From: Escherichia whittamii
Lineage (GTDB): Bacteria > Pseudomonadota > Gammaproteobacteria > Enterobacterales > Enterobacteriaceae
Reading direction: 5' to 3'
DNA: 64,000 nt
Assembly (NCBI RefSeq): GCF_014836715.1
Contig: NZ_JACSQI010000001.1
Coordinates: 247,547 to 311,546, forward strand
In this document: in pieces, positions 32,201-42,669 of the stretch
Numbering within the stretch: position 1 is the stretch's first letter
Layout: each line of letters begins with the position of its first letter
The notes under the pieces: generated by a model
Database searches by the model: none
The model's input: only the letters and a program-made list of their open reading frames with translations
Told to the model about the DNA's origin: nothing
Made by a program: the position numbers and the translations under genes

Positions 32201-34492
32201 TTGTCAGAACTATTCTCTTTCGCCCTGTTTCTCGCCTCTGTGCTGATATACGCATGGAAAGCGGGACGTAACACCTGGTGGTTTGCCGCCACGTTAACGG
32301 TGCTGGGGCTATTTGTCGTTTTAAACATTACCCTGTTTGCCAGTGACTATTTTACTGGCGACGGCATTAACGACGCGGTGCTTTATACCTTAACTAACAG
32401 CCTGACCGGTGCTGGCGTCAGTAAATATATCCTGCCGGGAGTTGGGATCGTGCTGGCGCTGGCAGTAGTTTTCGGCGCGCTGGGCTGGATCCTACGCCGA
32501 CGCCGTCATCATCCTCACCATTTTGGCTACAGCCTGCTGGCGCTCTTACTGGCGCTGGGTTCTGTAGACGCCAGCCCGGCGTTTCGCCAGATAACGGAGC
32601 TGGTAAAATCCCAGTCACGCGACGGCGATCCTGACTTTGCGGCTTATTATAAAGAACCGTCGAAAACCATCCCTGAGCCAAAACTTAACCTGGTTTATAT
32701 CTACGGAGAAAGCCTCGAACGCACCTATTTTGACAACAATGCTTTCCCGGATCTCACTCCCGAACTGGGCGCGCTGAAAAATGAAGGGCTGGATTTCAGC
32801 CACACGCAGCAGCTGCCGGGAACGGATTACACTATCGCGGGCATGGTGGCTTCTCAATGCGGCATTCCGCTTTTTGCTCCATTCGAAGGCAACGCCTCTG
32901 CCTCGGTTTCCAGCTTCTTCCCGCAGAACATTTGTCTTGGCGATATCCTGAAAAACTCAGGTTATCAGAACTATTTTGTGCAAGGGGCTAACCTGCGTTT
33001 TGCGGGTAAAGATGTGTTCCTGAAATCACACGGCTTTGACCATTTGTATGGTGCAGAAGAGCTGAAAAGCGTGGTGGCGGACCCGCATTATCGTAACGAC
33101 TGGGGATTCTACGACGATACCGTGCTGGATGAAGCCTGGAAAAAGTTTGAAGAGCTTTCCCGCTCTGGTCAGCGATTCTCACTGTTTACTCTGACGGTTG
33201 ATACCCATCACCCGGATGGTTTTATCTCTCGTACCTGTAACCGTAAAAAGTATGACTTTGATGGTAAACCGAACCAGTCATTCAGCGCGGTAAGTTGCAG
33301 CCAGGAGAACATCGCCGCGTTTATCGACAAAATCAAAAACTCCCCGTGGTTTAAGGACACCGTTATTGTGGTTTCTTCTGACCACCTGGCGATGAACAAC
33401 ACGGCGTGGAAATACCTTAATAAACAGGATCGTAACAACCTGTTTTTCGTCATCCGTGGCGACAAGCCACAGCAAGAGACGCTGGCGGTGAAACGCAACA
33501 CCATGGATAACGGCGCGACGGTGCTGGATATTCTGGGCGGCGATAACTTTATTGGCCTTGGGCGTAGTAGCCTCTCTGGTCAATCAATGTCGGAAGTGTT
33601 CCTCAACATTAAAGAGAAAGTGCTGGCGTGGAAGCCCGATATCATTCGTCTGTGGAAATTCCCCACCGAGATGAAAGAGTTCACCATCGATCAGAATAAA
33701 AACATGATCGCCTTCTCGGGTACCCATTTCCGTCTGCCACTGCTGTTACGCGTGTCAGATAAACGCGTAGAACCACTGCCAGAAAGCGAATATTCTGCAC
33801 CACTTCGTTTCCAGTTGGCCGATTTCGCTCCGCGCGACAATTTCGTCTGGGTTGATCGCTGCTACAAGATGGCGCAGCTATGGGCGCCGGAGCTGGCACT
33901 CTCCACTGACTGGTGTGTTTCCCAGGGGCAGCTTGGTGGCCAGCAAATTGTTCAGCATGTTGATAAAACGACGTGGAAGGGCAAAACCGCATTTAAAGAT
34001 ACCGTCATCGATATGGAACGCTACAAAGGCAATGTCGATACGCTGAAGATTGTTGATAACGATATTCGCTACAAAGCCGACAGTTTCATTTTTAACGTCG
34101 CAGGTGCGCCGGAAGAAGTGAAACAGTTTAGCGGGATTTCCCGTCCGGAGTCGTGGGGGCGCTGGTCCAACGCGCAGCTAGGCGATGAAGTGAAAATCGA
34201 GTACAAGCATCCGCTGCCGAAGAAATTTGACCTGGTGATTACCGCCAAAGCATACGGCAATAACGCCAGCCGTCCTATTCCGGTACGCGTAGGCAATGAA
34301 GAACAAACCCTTGTGCTGGGCAATGAAGTGACCACCACCACACTGCATTTCGATAACCCAACCGATGCCGACACACTGGTAATTGTGCCGCCGGAACCTG
34401 TCTCAACCAACGAAGGGAATATCCTCGGACACTCGCCGCGTAAGCTCGGGATCGGCATGGTGGAAATTAAAGTGGTGGAACGTGAAGGGTAA
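32201..34492 (+). CDS. opgB: Phosphoglycerol transferase I OpgB (MdoB)
   Basis: OpgB transfers phosphoglycerol from phosphatidylglycerol to membrane-derived oligosaccharides (osmoregulated periplasmic glucans). It has 763 residues: about four membrane segments in the first 125 residues, then a large periplasmic sulfatase-fold domain ([15 protein letters not shown] with the Glu/Ser metal site, and VVSSDHLAM near residue 390). The start is TTG at 32201, with GAGGAT upstream. The 254 bases upstream hold a GCCGCGTT/AACGCGGC hairpin (31957-31989), possibly the yjjA terminator, and the opgB promoter. Confidence 0.96.
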   Translation: MSELFSFALFLASVLIYAWKAGRNTWWFAATLTVLGLFVVLNITLFASDYFTGDGINDAVLYTLTNSLTGAGVSKYILPGVGIVLALAVVFGALGWILRRRRHHPHHFGYSLLALLLALGSVDASPAFRQITELVKSQSRDGDPDFAAYYKEPSKTIPEPKLNLVYIYGESLERTYFDNNAFPDLTPELGALKNEGLDFSHTQQLPGTDYTIAGMVASQCGIPLFAPFEGNASASVSSFFPQNICLGDILKNSGYQNYFVQGANLRFAGKDVFLKSHGFDHLYGAEELKSVVADPHYRNDWGFYDDTVLDEAWKKFEELSRSGQRFSLFTLTVDTHHPDGFISRTCNRKKYDFDGKPNQSFSAVSCSQENIAAFIDKIKNSPWFKDTVIVVSSDHLAMNNTAWKYLNKQDRNNLFFVIRGDKPQQETLAVKRNTMDNGATVLDILGGDNFIGLGRSSLSGQSMSEVFLNIKEKVLAWKPDIIRLWKFPTEMKEFTIDQNKNMIAFSGTHFRLPLLLRVSDKRVEPLPESEYSAPLRFQLADFAPRDNFVWVDRCYKMAQLWAPELALSTDWCVSQGQLGGQQIVQHVDKTTWKGKTAFKDTVIDMERYKGNVDTLKIVDNDIRYKADSFIFNVAGAPEEVKQFSGISRPESWGRWSNAQLGDEVKIEYKHPLPKKFDLVITAKAYGNNASRPIPVRVGNEEQTLVLGNEVTTTTLHFDNPTDADTLVIVPPEPVSTNEGNILGHSPRKLGIGMVEIKVVEREG

Positions 34493-34503
34493 TTCCTGAC
34501 TAA

Positions 34504-34594
34504 TTTGTAGGTTGGATAAGACGCGCAAGCGTCGCATCCAACATTGAGGACATAATGCCGGATGCGACGTAAACGCCTTCTCCGGCCTACAAAA
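34504..34594. repeat. REP pair downstream of opgB
   Basis: An inverted pair of REP units, GACGCGCAAGCGTCGCATCC and GCCGGATGCGACGTAAACGCC, lies directly after the opgB stop, between converging opgB and lgoD. Confidence 0.88.
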
Positions 34595-34610
34595 CATCAT
34601 TGAGAAACAG

Positions 34611-34644
34611 AAAAAAACAGCGCCCAACACTTCCCCGGACGCTG
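34611..34644 (-). terminator. Rho-independent terminator of lgoD
   Basis: On the minus strand CAGCGTCC and GGGCGCTG form an 8-base-pair stem (34637-34644 with 34618-34625, one G-T pair) followed by TTTTTTT (34611-34617), 28 bases past the lgoD stop. Confidence 0.85.
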
Positions 34645-34671
34645 CATGGCAACTTTAATAATCTCGCCTTA

Positions 34672-35694
34672 TCAGAAAGTAATTACACCCTTAATCAACT
34701 CACGATTGTTAATCACATCGCGCTCGTAGGTTTCTGCCAGCGTGGCGAACGGATAGCGATGGGTTAACATCATGTCGGCAGTGATTTTCCCTTCCGCCAT
34801 AAGTCGACCGACTTTAGCGAAATCTTCCGGCGTGGCGTTGCGGCTGCCCATCATCGTCGTTTCTTTTTTATGGAATTCCGGATCAGAGAACTGCAACTCA
34901 CCTTTAAACAGGCCGACAAATACCACCGTGCCGCCGTGACGAATCAGATTCACGGTGTTATTCATCGCATGTTGATTACCTGTCGCGTCGATCACTTTCT
35001 GCGCCAGCGAACCACCAAACTGCGCCCGCAGCTGCGCGTCAAAATCTTCGGCTGATGGGTCCAGCACGGGCAACTCCAGACGCGTTGCCACATGTTCACG
35101 GCGCGCCGGACTGGTATCCGCCACCACCACCTGTGCGCCATCGGCTTTAGCGATTGCCGCCGCGCCCAGACCGATTGGCCCCGCCCCGACCACCAGCACC
35201 TGCTCGCCGGGAGCAATGGCTGCGCGACGCACCGCATGAGCGCTAATAGCGAAAGGTTCAATCAATGCTGCCGCCTGCGGGTCAATACCGTCTGCGGGCA
35301 AAATGTTCGCCACCGGCACGCTCAAATACTCACTAAAACCGCCATCCTGATGCACGCCAATGACTGAAATTTTTTCACAGCAATTGGTACGACCGCTTTT
35401 ACACGCCGGGCATTGCTGACAGGCAACATAAGGGATCACAACAACTTGCTGACCATTTTTAAGATCAGCAATATTTTTACCCAGCCCAACAATCTCCCCA
35501 CATATTTCATGGCCTAAAACCCGTGGATAACTAAAAAATGGTTGATTTCCACCCCAGGCATGAATATCGGTACCGCAAATCCCGACAGACTTAATTTTTA
35601 TTAATGCTTCATTGTCACCCGGAATAGGTATCTCGCGTTGTTTCCAGACTAATTCTTTCGGCTGCTGGCAAATTAAAACATTCATCGTAGACAT
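34672..35694 (-). CDS. lgoD: L-galactonate 5-dehydrogenase LgoD
   Basis: LgoD oxidises L-galactonate to D-tagaturonate with NAD. It is a 340-residue zinc-dependent medium-chain dehydrogenase: catalytic zinc ligands in GICGTDIHAWGG and GHEICGE, a structural zinc site CQQCPACKSGRTNC near residues 92-105, and the Rossmann motif VVGAGPIGLGAAAI near 168. The ATG at 35694 has GGAGAG upstream. It is divergent from lgoR and has its own terminator. Confidence 0.95.
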   Translation of the reverse strand: MSTMNVLICQQPKELVWKQREIPIPGDNEALIKIKSVGICGTDIHAWGGNQPFFSYPRVLGHEICGEIVGLGKNIADLKNGQQVVVIPYVACQQCPACKSGRTNCCEKISVIGVHQDGGFSEYLSVPVANILPADGIDPQAAALIEPFAISAHAVRRAAIAPGEQVLVVGAGPIGLGAAAIAKADGAQVVVADTSPARREHVATRLELPVLDPSAEDFDAQLRAQFGGSLAQKVIDATGNQHAMNNTVNLIRHGGTVVFVGLFKGELQFSDPEFHKKETTMMGSRNATPEDFAKVGRLMAEGKITADMMLTHRYPFATLAETYERDVINNRELIKGVITF

Positions 35695-35832
35695 GATTCG
35701 GCTCTCCATTTTTTGTTGCCTTAGATATCAATGAAAATGAAAAATGGCAGCGGAACGGAAAATCTGTTTTGTGAAAACACACGCATAAAAATGTTTTAAA
35801 TCGGGTTTTAATGGACTCACAAGGAGAAAAAT

Positions 35833-36747
35833 ATGAGTCGTTCACAAAATTTACGCCACAATGTGATTAACCAGGTCATTGATGATATAGCGCGGGGTCA
35901 TATCCCTTCCCCACTTCCATCGCAAAGTGCGCTGGCGGAAATGTACAACATCAGCCGCACTACAGTGCGTCATATTCTCAGCCACTTACGCGAATGCGGC
36001 GTCTTAACGCAGGTTGGAAACGACTATGTTATTGCGCGTAAACCTGACCATGATGACGGTTTCGCCTGTACTACCGCTTCAATGAGTGAACAAAACAAAG
36101 TGTTTGAGCAGGCTTTTTTCACGATGATAAACCAGCGCCAGTTACGCCCTGGGGAAACTTTTTCTGAACTGCAACTGGCTCGGGCCGCGGGTGTCAGCCC
36201 GGTTGTAGTAAGAGAATATCTTTTAAAATTCGGCCGTTATAATCTTATTCAAAGCGAAAAGCGCGGCCAGTGGAGCATGAAGCAATTCGAGCAATCCTAC
36301 GCTGAGCAGCTGTTTGAGCTACGCGAAATGCTCGAAACACATTCACTTCAGCACTTTCTCAACCTGCCTGATCATGATCCCCGCTGGCTGCAGGCGAAAA
36401 CCATGCTCGAACGTCATCGGCTACTGCGTGACAACATCGGCAATAGCTTTCGCATGTTCTCGCAACTTGACAGAGATTTTCACTCCTTACTGCTTTCAGC
36501 TGCCGACAATATCTTTTTTGATCAATCGCTTGAGATCATCTCAGTCATCTTTCATTTTCACTATCAATGGGACGAAAGCGATCTTAAACAGCGCAATATC
36601 ATTGCCGTCGATGAGCATATGACCATTCTCAGCGCTCTGATTTGCCGCAGTGACCTTGATGCCACCCTTGCGCTCCGTAACCATTTGAATTCAGCTAAAC
36701 AATCAATGATTCGATCCATTAATGAGAACACGCGTTATGCTCATTAA
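35833..36747 (+). CDS. lgoR: GntR-family regulator LgoR
   Basis: LgoR is needed for growth on L-galactonate and regulates the lgo genes. It has 304 residues with a first winged-HTH (about 10-65, SALAEMYNISRTTVRHIL) and a second HTH-like segment (about 110-150, LQLARAAGVSPVVVREYL), then an FCD-type all-helical ligand domain. AAGGAG precedes the ATG. It is divergent from lgoD across 138 bases, which should contain operators for both. Confidence 0.94.
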   Translation: MSRSQNLRHNVINQVIDDIARGHIPSPLPSQSALAEMYNISRTTVRHILSHLRECGVLTQVGNDYVIARKPDHDDGFACTTASMSEQNKVFEQAFFTMINQRQLRPGETFSELQLARAAGVSPVVVREYLLKFGRYNLIQSEKRGQWSMKQFEQSYAEQLFELREMLETHSLQHFLNLPDHDPRWLQAKTMLERHRLLRDNIGNSFRMFSQLDRDFHSLLLSAADNIFFDQSLEIISVIFHFHYQWDESDLKQRNIIAVDEHMTILSALICRSDLDATLALRNHLNSAKQSMIRSINENTRYAH

Positions 36748-36961
36748 GTACGGATTAAAAACAGCAAACTATTAGCGGGTGCACGGTTTTATCAAAAGAT
36801 AAATACCGGGAAATTCCCGCTTACCTATGCTCACAATCAGTCGACTAAAAATGTTTTTGTGAGCGGTAGTAAAGTCCTAAAACTTTAACCTGCCGTTAAT
36901 GTCAACCTTGCGTAATGCACAATTACGTAAACAATTAAAATTATAAATACAGGAGTCCGGC

Positions 36962-38323
36962 GTGGAAAAAGAAAATATCACCCTCGATCCGCGTTCTTCA
37001 TTTACTCCATCTTCGTCGGCAGATATTCCCGTGCCACCAGATGGATTAGTTCAACGCAGTACCCGAATTAAACGCATTCAAACCACCGCCATGTTGTTAT
37101 TATTTTTTGCGGCGGTAATCAATTATCTCGACCGCAGTTCGTTGTCGGTAGCAAATTTAACGATTCGTGAAGAATTGGGATTAAGTGCCACCGAAATCGG
37201 CGCTTTGCTCTCCGTGTTTTCACTCGCTTACGGGATTGCGCAACTTCCTTGCGGCCCACTATTGGATCGTAAAGGCCCGCGCCTGATGCTGGGACTTGGG
37301 ATGTTCTTCTGGTCACTGTTCCAGGCAATGTCTGGCATGGTGCACAGCTTTACGCAGTTCGTGTTGGTGCGTATCGGTATGGGAATTGGTGAAGCGCCGA
37401 TGAACCCATGCGGTGTAAAAGTCATTAATGACTGGTTCAACATCAAAGAGCGCGGACGCCCGATGGGCTTCTTCAACGCAGCTTCTACCATTGGCGTTGC
37501 CGTAAGCCCACCGATTCTGGCGGCGATGATGCTGGTGATGGGCTGGCGTGGGATGTTTATTACCATTGGTGTGCTGGGGATTTTTCTCGCCATTGGCTGG
37601 TATATGCTCTATCGCAACCGCGAGCACGTAGAACTGACTGCCGTTGAACAAGCTTACCTCAATGCTGGTAGTGTCAATGCCCGCCGAGATCCGCTCAGTT
37701 TTGCCGAATGGCGCAGCCTGTTCCGTAACCGCACAATGTGGGGAATGATGCTCGGATTCAGTGGCATCAACTACACTGCGTGGCTGTACCTGGCCTGGCT
37801 TCCTGGTTACCTGCAAACAGCCTATAACCTGGATTTAAAAAGCACAGGGTTGATGGCGGCTATCCCTTTCCTGTTTGGGGCTGCCGGGATGCTGGTCAAC
37901 GGTTACGTTACTGACTGGCTGGTCAAAGGGGGAATGGCTCCGATTAAAAGCCGTAAGATCTGCATTATTGCCGGGATGTTCTGTTCTGCCGCCTTTACGC
38001 TGGTCGTACCGCAAGCGACAACATCCATGACAGCGGTTCTGCTGATTGGTATGGCACTGTTCTGTATTCACTTTGCAGGAACATCCTGCTGGGGATTGAT
38101 CCACGTCGCAGTTGCTTCTCGCATGACTGCGTCGGTGGGCAGTATCCAGAACTTTGCCAGCTTCATCTGCGCCTCTTTCGCGCCGATCATTACTGGTTTT
38201 ATTGTTGATACCACCCACTCATTCCGTCTGGCACTAATCATCTGCGGTTGCGTCACCGCAGCGGGGGCATTGGCGTACATCTTCCTGGTTCGTCAGCCGA
38301 TCAACGACCCACGGAAAGATTAA
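36962..38323 (+). CDS. lgoT: L-galactonate:H+ symporter LgoT (MFS)
   Basis: A 453-residue major facilitator of the anion:cation symporter family with 12 predicted membrane segments after a cytoplasmic N-terminal tail of about 42 residues. The MFS loop motif is visible at GPLLDRKGPRLML, and NYLDRSSLSVA near residue 57 is typical of sugar-acid transporters. The start is GTG at 36962 with AGGAGT upstream. The 214 bases after lgoR hold the lgoT promoter. Confidence 0.95.
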   Translation: MEKENITLDPRSSFTPSSSADIPVPPDGLVQRSTRIKRIQTTAMLLLFFAAVINYLDRSSLSVANLTIREELGLSATEIGALLSVFSLAYGIAQLPCGPLLDRKGPRLMLGLGMFFWSLFQAMSGMVHSFTQFVLVRIGMGIGEAPMNPCGVKVINDWFNIKERGRPMGFFNAASTIGVAVSPPILAAMMLVMGWRGMFITIGVLGIFLAIGWYMLYRNREHVELTAVEQAYLNAGSVNARRDPLSFAEWRSLFRNRTMWGMMLGFSGINYTAWLYLAWLPGYLQTAYNLDLKSTGLMAAIPFLFGAAGMLVNGYVTDWLVKGGMAPIKSRKICIIAGMFCSAAFTLVVPQATTSMTAVLLIGMALFCIHFAGTSCWGLIHVAVASRMTASVGSIQNFASFICASFAPIITGFIVDTTHSFRLALIICGCVTAAGALAYIFLVRQPINDPRKD

Positions 38324-38330
38324 TCTCCCT

Positions 38331-38365
38331 ATGCCCGATAACATTTTGCTTATCGGGCATTTTTA
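38331..38365 (+). terminator. Terminator between lgoT and tsr
   Basis: ATGCCCGATAA (38331-38341) and TTATCGGGCAT (38350-38360) form an 11-base-pair stem followed by TTTTA. It ends lgoT transcription and, being 6 bases from the tsr stop, may also serve tsr from the other strand. Confidence 0.88.
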
Positions 38366-38371
38366 TGGCGA

Positions 38372-40042
38372 TTAAAATGTTTCCCAGTTCTCCTCGCTAT
38401 CTGCCACGGCCATTTTACGCGGCGTAGCTGGCGTCACGGTTTTTACCACAGCCGATGTTTCACGCTGCTGTTGCTGCTGTTGCGTCTGCTGAATCCGGAA
38501 CACTGCCACTGCTTCGGTCAGGCGACTGGCCTGCTCTTCCAGCGCGGCGGCGGCGGCGGCAGACTCCTCCACTAACGCGGCGTTCTGTTGCGTTACCCTA
38601 TCCATTTCGACAACAGCTAAACCAACCTGATCAATGCCACGGCTTTGCTCATCAGAAGCAGAAGCTATTTCTCCCATAATGTCAGTAACGCGTGTTACGG
38701 CGCTGACAATCTCTGTCATGGTTTCCCCGGCACTTTCGACCTGCGTAGATCCGACATCCACTTTACCCACTGAATCTTCAATCAGGCTTTTAATTTCACG
38801 GGCCGCCTGGGCGCTACGCTGCGCCAGGTTACGCACTTCCCCCGCAACTACCGCAAAACCACGCCCTTGCTCACCCGCGCGCGCCGCTTCAACCGCCGCG
38901 TTTAAAGCCAGAATATTGGTCTGGAAGGCAATACCATCGATAACGCTGATAATATCGGCAATCTTCTGCGAACTGGTTGAGATATCGCGCATCGTCTGCA
39001 CCACGTTATCCACGACCTTGCCGCCACGTTGCGCGGTTTCAGAAGCACTTAACGCCAGATGACTGGCCTGACGCGCGTTCTCGGCGTTCTGTTTCACCGT
39101 TGCAGTCAGCTGCTCCATGCTGGCCGCAGTCTCTTCCAGTGAAGCCGCTTGCTGCTCAGTACGTGATGAGAGATCGTTATTACCCATGGCAATTTCGCTG
39201 GCACCGCTATAAATGGCATTAGCGCCGTTACGAACATCTCCGACAGTACGCATCAGTTCACTTTGCATATGGCGCAAACTCTGAGCCAGTTGTCCTACTT
39301 CGTTAGAACCATCCACCTCAATGGGTTTTACCAAATCCCCGCCAGCAATATGACAAATGCTTTCGATCAGGCGATTCATTGGTGCTACCAGCGAGGCTTT
39401 AATACCAAACCAGACAGCCACGATGACGGCTAACACGACGATCAACACGCCCACCAGCACCCACATCGCCTGGCTGTAGGAAGCATTATTATCGCTGACG
39501 GCAATATCGTAGAGACGATCGTTTTGCTCCATATAAGCCATATACAGCTTCTCGAAACCGTCCTGATATCCCTGGGTCGGCTGCTCAAAGAACTCGTTGA
39601 TTTTGCCTGCACCTAACAGCTGGATCAGCTCCGCCAGCGCATTGTGATAAATATCGTAATTACGTTTGATCTCTGCCGCTGCGGCTGTGCTCTGACGCGG
39701 GTCACGCGGCAACGCTTCGTAGTCCACCCAGTTTTTTTCCGCCTGTTTCAGCGAAATACTGGCACTCTGCATCAGCTCGGCAACGGTTGAACCGCTGCCA
39801 ATATTGTTCTGATCCATCATGTAGCGGATACCCGCACGGTTGAGGGTATTACGTGTCTGCAACAACGCGACCCAGCTGCCATTCAGCGTGGATTGCTGCT
39901 GACGAATGGTTTGTAAAACGGAGAAATTTTCTTTGTCATTTTTTAAGGCATTAAAGAACAAACCGCCTGATGTCAGTTGTAAAAGGCCAAAAACGGCCAA
40001 AACCAGCAATAAGCTGGTCACGATCTTAATACGTTTTAACAT
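38372..40042 (-). CDS. tsr: Serine chemoreceptor Tsr
   Basis: Tsr is the methyl-accepting chemotaxis protein for L-serine, AI-2 and some repellents. The 556 residues contain TM1 (about 9-30), a periplasmic four-helix domain with the serine-binding R64, N68, R69 and R73 ([11 protein letters not shown]), TM2 (about 190-212), HAMP, and the signalling hairpin tip ([20 protein letters not shown]). The C-terminus is the CheR/CheB tether NWETF. It is 5 residues longer than K-12 Tsr because of a longer Gln run before the tether ([15 protein letters not shown]). A sigma-28 promoter lies upstream. Confidence 0.97.
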   Translation of the reverse strand: MLKRIKIVTSLLLVLAVFGLLQLTSGGLFFNALKNDKENFSVLQTIRQQQSTLNGSWVALLQTRNTLNRAGIRYMMDQNNIGSGSTVAELMQSASISLKQAEKNWVDYEALPRDPRQSTAAAAEIKRNYDIYHNALAELIQLLGAGKINEFFEQPTQGYQDGFEKLYMAYMEQNDRLYDIAVSDNNASYSQAMWVLVGVLIVVLAVIVAVWFGIKASLVAPMNRLIESICHIAGGDLVKPIEVDGSNEVGQLAQSLRHMQSELMRTVGDVRNGANAIYSGASEIAMGNNDLSSRTEQQAASLEETAASMEQLTATVKQNAENARQASHLALSASETAQRGGKVVDNVVQTMRDISTSSQKIADIISVIDGIAFQTNILALNAAVEAARAGEQGRGFAVVAGEVRNLAQRSAQAAREIKSLIEDSVGKVDVGSTQVESAGETMTEIVSAVTRVTDIMGEIASASDEQSRGIDQVGLAVVEMDRVTQQNAALVEESAAAAAALEEQASRLTEAVAVFRIQQTQQQQQQRETSAVVKTVTPATPRKMAVADSEENWETF

Positions 40043-40074
40043 GGTTTCTCTTCCCTCCAGACCGGATACTCAGG

Positions 40075-40101
40075 TTGTCGGCCTGGCGGTAGAAAACTTT
40101 A
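40075..40101 (-). promoter_or_regulatory. Sigma-28 (FliA) promoter of tsr
   Basis: On the minus strand TAAAGTTT, an 11-base spacer and GCCGACAA match the flagellar sigma consensus (TAAAGTTT-N11-GCCGATAA) with one mismatch. It lies about 33 bases upstream of the tsr ATG, as expected for a class III chemotaxis gene. Confidence 0.93.
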
Positions 40102-40224
40102 TGATCTGAAGCGGTGTTGAGCGGGTTTTTGTCGCTGTTTACTTACATTTTTTATGAGGGTCACACTCTGGAGCGATTCTTTATGATACAAAGTACCAGT
40201 TTTTACTGAATCAGTGATACTCCC

Positions 40225-41088
40225 ATGGCTTATAGCATCGATATCATCTCCTGCATTACCGAACGGTTTATGGCGTTAACCGCCACTGAAAAGCGTATCG
40301 CACAATTTATTCTTGATGACGTCTCCGCAGCCGTGGAACTGCCTATCGCCGAGCTGGCGCGGTTAACGCAAACCAGCCAGGCTTCCGTGACACGTTTTGC
40401 CCGGGCATTGGGTTGCAAAGATGTCCGCGAACTGAAAGTCAAACTGGCGCAGTCACTGGCTATCGGGCAGCGGTTTATTCTCGATGTACCGGATCTTGAC
40501 GGTGTTCAGGGGATCTACGAATCAATTATCAGCGTGCTGGAAACGCATCGTCGCTCGTTGGATATGAACGCCATCAGTCAGGCGGTCAGTTGGTTAAGCC
40601 AGGCGCGGCAAATTCTTGCATTGGGAACTGGCGGCGGTTCTACCATCTGCTCGCAGGAGATCCAGTACCGTCTGTTCCGCCTGGGATTACCAGTGGTCAG
40701 TCAGAACGATTCACTGATGATGAGAATGATGTGCTCTGCGGTTATGCCGCAGGATGTGGTGATAGTTCTTTCTCTCGGTGGTTATACGCCAGAAATCATC
40801 GAAAGCGCCGCTATCGCCCGTCAGTACGGCGCTCGAGTTATCGCCATTACGCCTGCACAAACACCACTGGCAGAACAGGTGGATCTGGTATTGCCATTGC
40901 TGGTTCAGGAAAGTGATTACATTTTTAAGCCCACGCCTTCCCGTTACGCAATGCTCGCGATGATCGATGTGCTGGCAACAGAGCTGGCTATGGCAAATAA
41001 AGCGCAGGCGAAAGATCGCCTGCGGCGGATAAAACTGGCATTAGACAGCCACCGGGGTGGCGCTAACCGCCAGCCACTTGGCGATTAG
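40225..41088 (+). CDS. RpiR/MurR-family transcriptional regulator
   Basis: The 287-residue protein has an N-terminal RpiR-type HTH (about 1-75; LTATEKRIAQFILDD, then LARLTQTSQASVTRFARALG) and a C-terminal SIS sugar-isomerase-like domain (about 120-255; LALGTGGGSTICSQEIQYRL and VIVLSLGGYTPEIIESA). Such proteins sense phosphosugars or related small molecules. It has no counterpart between tsr and btsT in K-12. It converges on the symporter gene with a 9-base gap and is the most likely regulator of the cluster up to 45932. The effector is unknown; an amino-sugar or D-amino-acid derivative would fit the neighbours. Confidence 0.88.
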   Translation: MAYSIDIISCITERFMALTATEKRIAQFILDDVSAAVELPIAELARLTQTSQASVTRFARALGCKDVRELKVKLAQSLAIGQRFILDVPDLDGVQGIYESIISVLETHRRSLDMNAISQAVSWLSQARQILALGTGGGSTICSQEIQYRLFRLGLPVVSQNDSLMMRMMCSAVMPQDVVIVLSLGGYTPEIIESAAIARQYGARVIAITPAQTPLAEQVDLVLPLLVQESDYIFKPTPSRYAMLAMIDVLATELAMANKAQAKDRLRRIKLALDSHRGGANRQPLGD

Positions 41089-41097
41089 CACTATCGG

Positions 41098-42567
41098 TTA
41101 TGCCTCTTCAGGTTTGGTGATCACGACGCTCTGGTTTTCACGCTCATTGGTGATAATAGCCAGAGCTTCTTCCCGGCTGACCTCGCTTGCTGGCGTTACC
41201 AGCGTCACCAGTACGCCAGCGACCAGGCTTCCCAGCACTGACGGAATGCACGGGTTACCCCAGTACGCAAGCCAGTCGGCATTCATCAGCACCACAATTG
41301 ACATCGCCATACCTCTCACTAACGCCGCCAACGCGCCCTGCCAGTTAAAACGTAGCCAGAAGCGACCGAGAATCGAGCAGATAAACAGCCCGGACATCAG
41401 CATCGAAATCATTTTGGTAATGTAGCTGATGATGTCGTTAGAGGTCAGAGCAAAGACCAGCGCCAGGCCAATAACAAAGGTCAACATCCAGCGTGAGTAA
41501 GTGATTGCCTTGTTCTCCGGCGGCATTCTGCCGGTAATCATGGTGTAGACATCGCGCATCATAATTGCCACCGCAGCGATGGCATCAGAGCTGGCGGATG
41601 ACATGGTGGCAGAAAGTCCGGCAATCAGTACCACCAGCCCAAGCAATGGCGGCAGAAAACTGGTGGCGAACAAGAAGGCGTAGTTGCTGTTTTCCAGATT
41701 CGGGTTCATGGTGAACGCCGCCATGCCGATAATGGCAGGCAGAATCGAGAAGAACAGATACAACACGCCAGTAATGACAAACGAACGGCGTACAGAAGAA
41801 ACATCTTTACCCGAGTAAATACGCTGGCGATAGGACGGTGTTGCCAGCACACCTACGCCAATAACCAGCGCCAGCGAAAGCGCAGGCAACACGCCCATTT
41901 TATCAATCGCAAACAGGCTCATCGCTTTTGGGTCCATCGCCTGTTCAATCGCACTCCAGCCGCCAACGTGAACAACGGCAAGAATAGCCATTAATATAAA
42001 ACCAAAGAACAGAATTAATGCCTGAATGGTGTCTGTCCACACTACCGCCGAATAACCACCGATAATAACGTATATCGCAAAAGCTAAGGCGATAATTAAT
42101 TTTGCTACAGTAAGATCGATACCCGTTGCCCAGGCAAGATACATACTACCACCTAAAATATGCGCTCCCAGCCAACCAATAGAGGCAATAAATATCATCA
42201 GGCCGACAATATTTTTAATTAAATGACTCACGCCAGTATAATAAGAGAGTTCTTCACTCATGGTCATAAAACGTAATTTACGTACTGGAGCAAACAGCCA
42301 CGCCACCAGCAATATACCTACGGCCCCACCGACGCCATAAAGCATTCCGGCCCAGCCATTGCTGTAGCCAAAGCCTACCGCGCCCATACTGGACCCCGTG
42401 CCAACCATCGTGGCAACGGTTGAGCCCAGCGTCAGAAACAGCGGTAGCGAACGCCCGCCCAGCAGAAAATCTTCTCCGCTTTTCTGATTACGAGAAACAA
42501 ACCAACCAAGCCAAATCATGGCGATGGCATAAATAATAAAGCCGACTAAAAAGATATGACTGTTCAT
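41098..42567 (-). CDS. Sodium:solute symporter (SSS family)
   Basis: A 489-residue membrane protein with about 13 predicted segments. It has the SSS-family features: a first helix MNSHIFLVGFIIYAIAMIWL, GGRSLPLFLTLGSTVATMVG in TM2, and SGLSATMSSASSDAIAAVA near residue 325, which resembles the sodium-binding Ser/Thr helix. Members carry amino acids, sugars, pantothenate or carboxylates. Downstream of the deacylase and RidA genes it probably imports the cluster's substrate. AGGATG precedes the ATG at 42567. It is the last gene of a minus-strand operon. Confidence 0.87.
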   Translation of the reverse strand: MNSHIFLVGFIIYAIAMIWLGWFVSRNQKSGEDFLLGGRSLPLFLTLGSTVATMVGTGSSMGAVGFGYSNGWAGMLYGVGGAVGILLVAWLFAPVRKLRFMTMSEELSYYTGVSHLIKNIVGLMIFIASIGWLGAHILGGSMYLAWATGIDLTVAKLIIALAFAIYVIIGGYSAVVWTDTIQALILFFGFILMAILAVVHVGGWSAIEQAMDPKAMSLFAIDKMGVLPALSLALVIGVGVLATPSYRQRIYSGKDVSSVRRSFVITGVLYLFFSILPAIIGMAAFTMNPNLENSNYAFLFATSFLPPLLGLVVLIAGLSATMSSASSDAIAAVAIMMRDVYTMITGRMPPENKAITYSRWMLTFVIGLALVFALTSNDIISYITKMISMLMSGLFICSILGRFWLRFNWQGALAALVRGMAMSIVVLMNADWLAYWGNPCIPSVLGSLVAGVLVTLVTPASEVSREEALAIITNERENQSVVITKPEEA

Positions 42568-42612
42568 AATTCACATCCTGCCAGTAGAGAGAGAATAATG
42601 TAAGGGTTCCCG

Positions 42613-42636
42613 GAGTGCTGAATGTATTCAGCACTC
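42613..42636. repeat. Perfect inverted repeat between the RidA-like and symporter genes
   Basis: GAGTGCTGAAT (42613-42623) and ATTCAGCACTC (42626-42636) form an 11-base-pair perfect palindrome with a two-base centre, in the 102-base gap. No T tract follows on the minus strand, although ATTTTTTT follows on the plus strand after 12 bases. It may be an mRNA hairpin that sets the expression ratio, or an operator for a dimeric regulator. Confidence 0.6.
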
Positions 42637-42669
42637 AATTGCGGTCTATTTTTTTAATTCTTAAATTTA

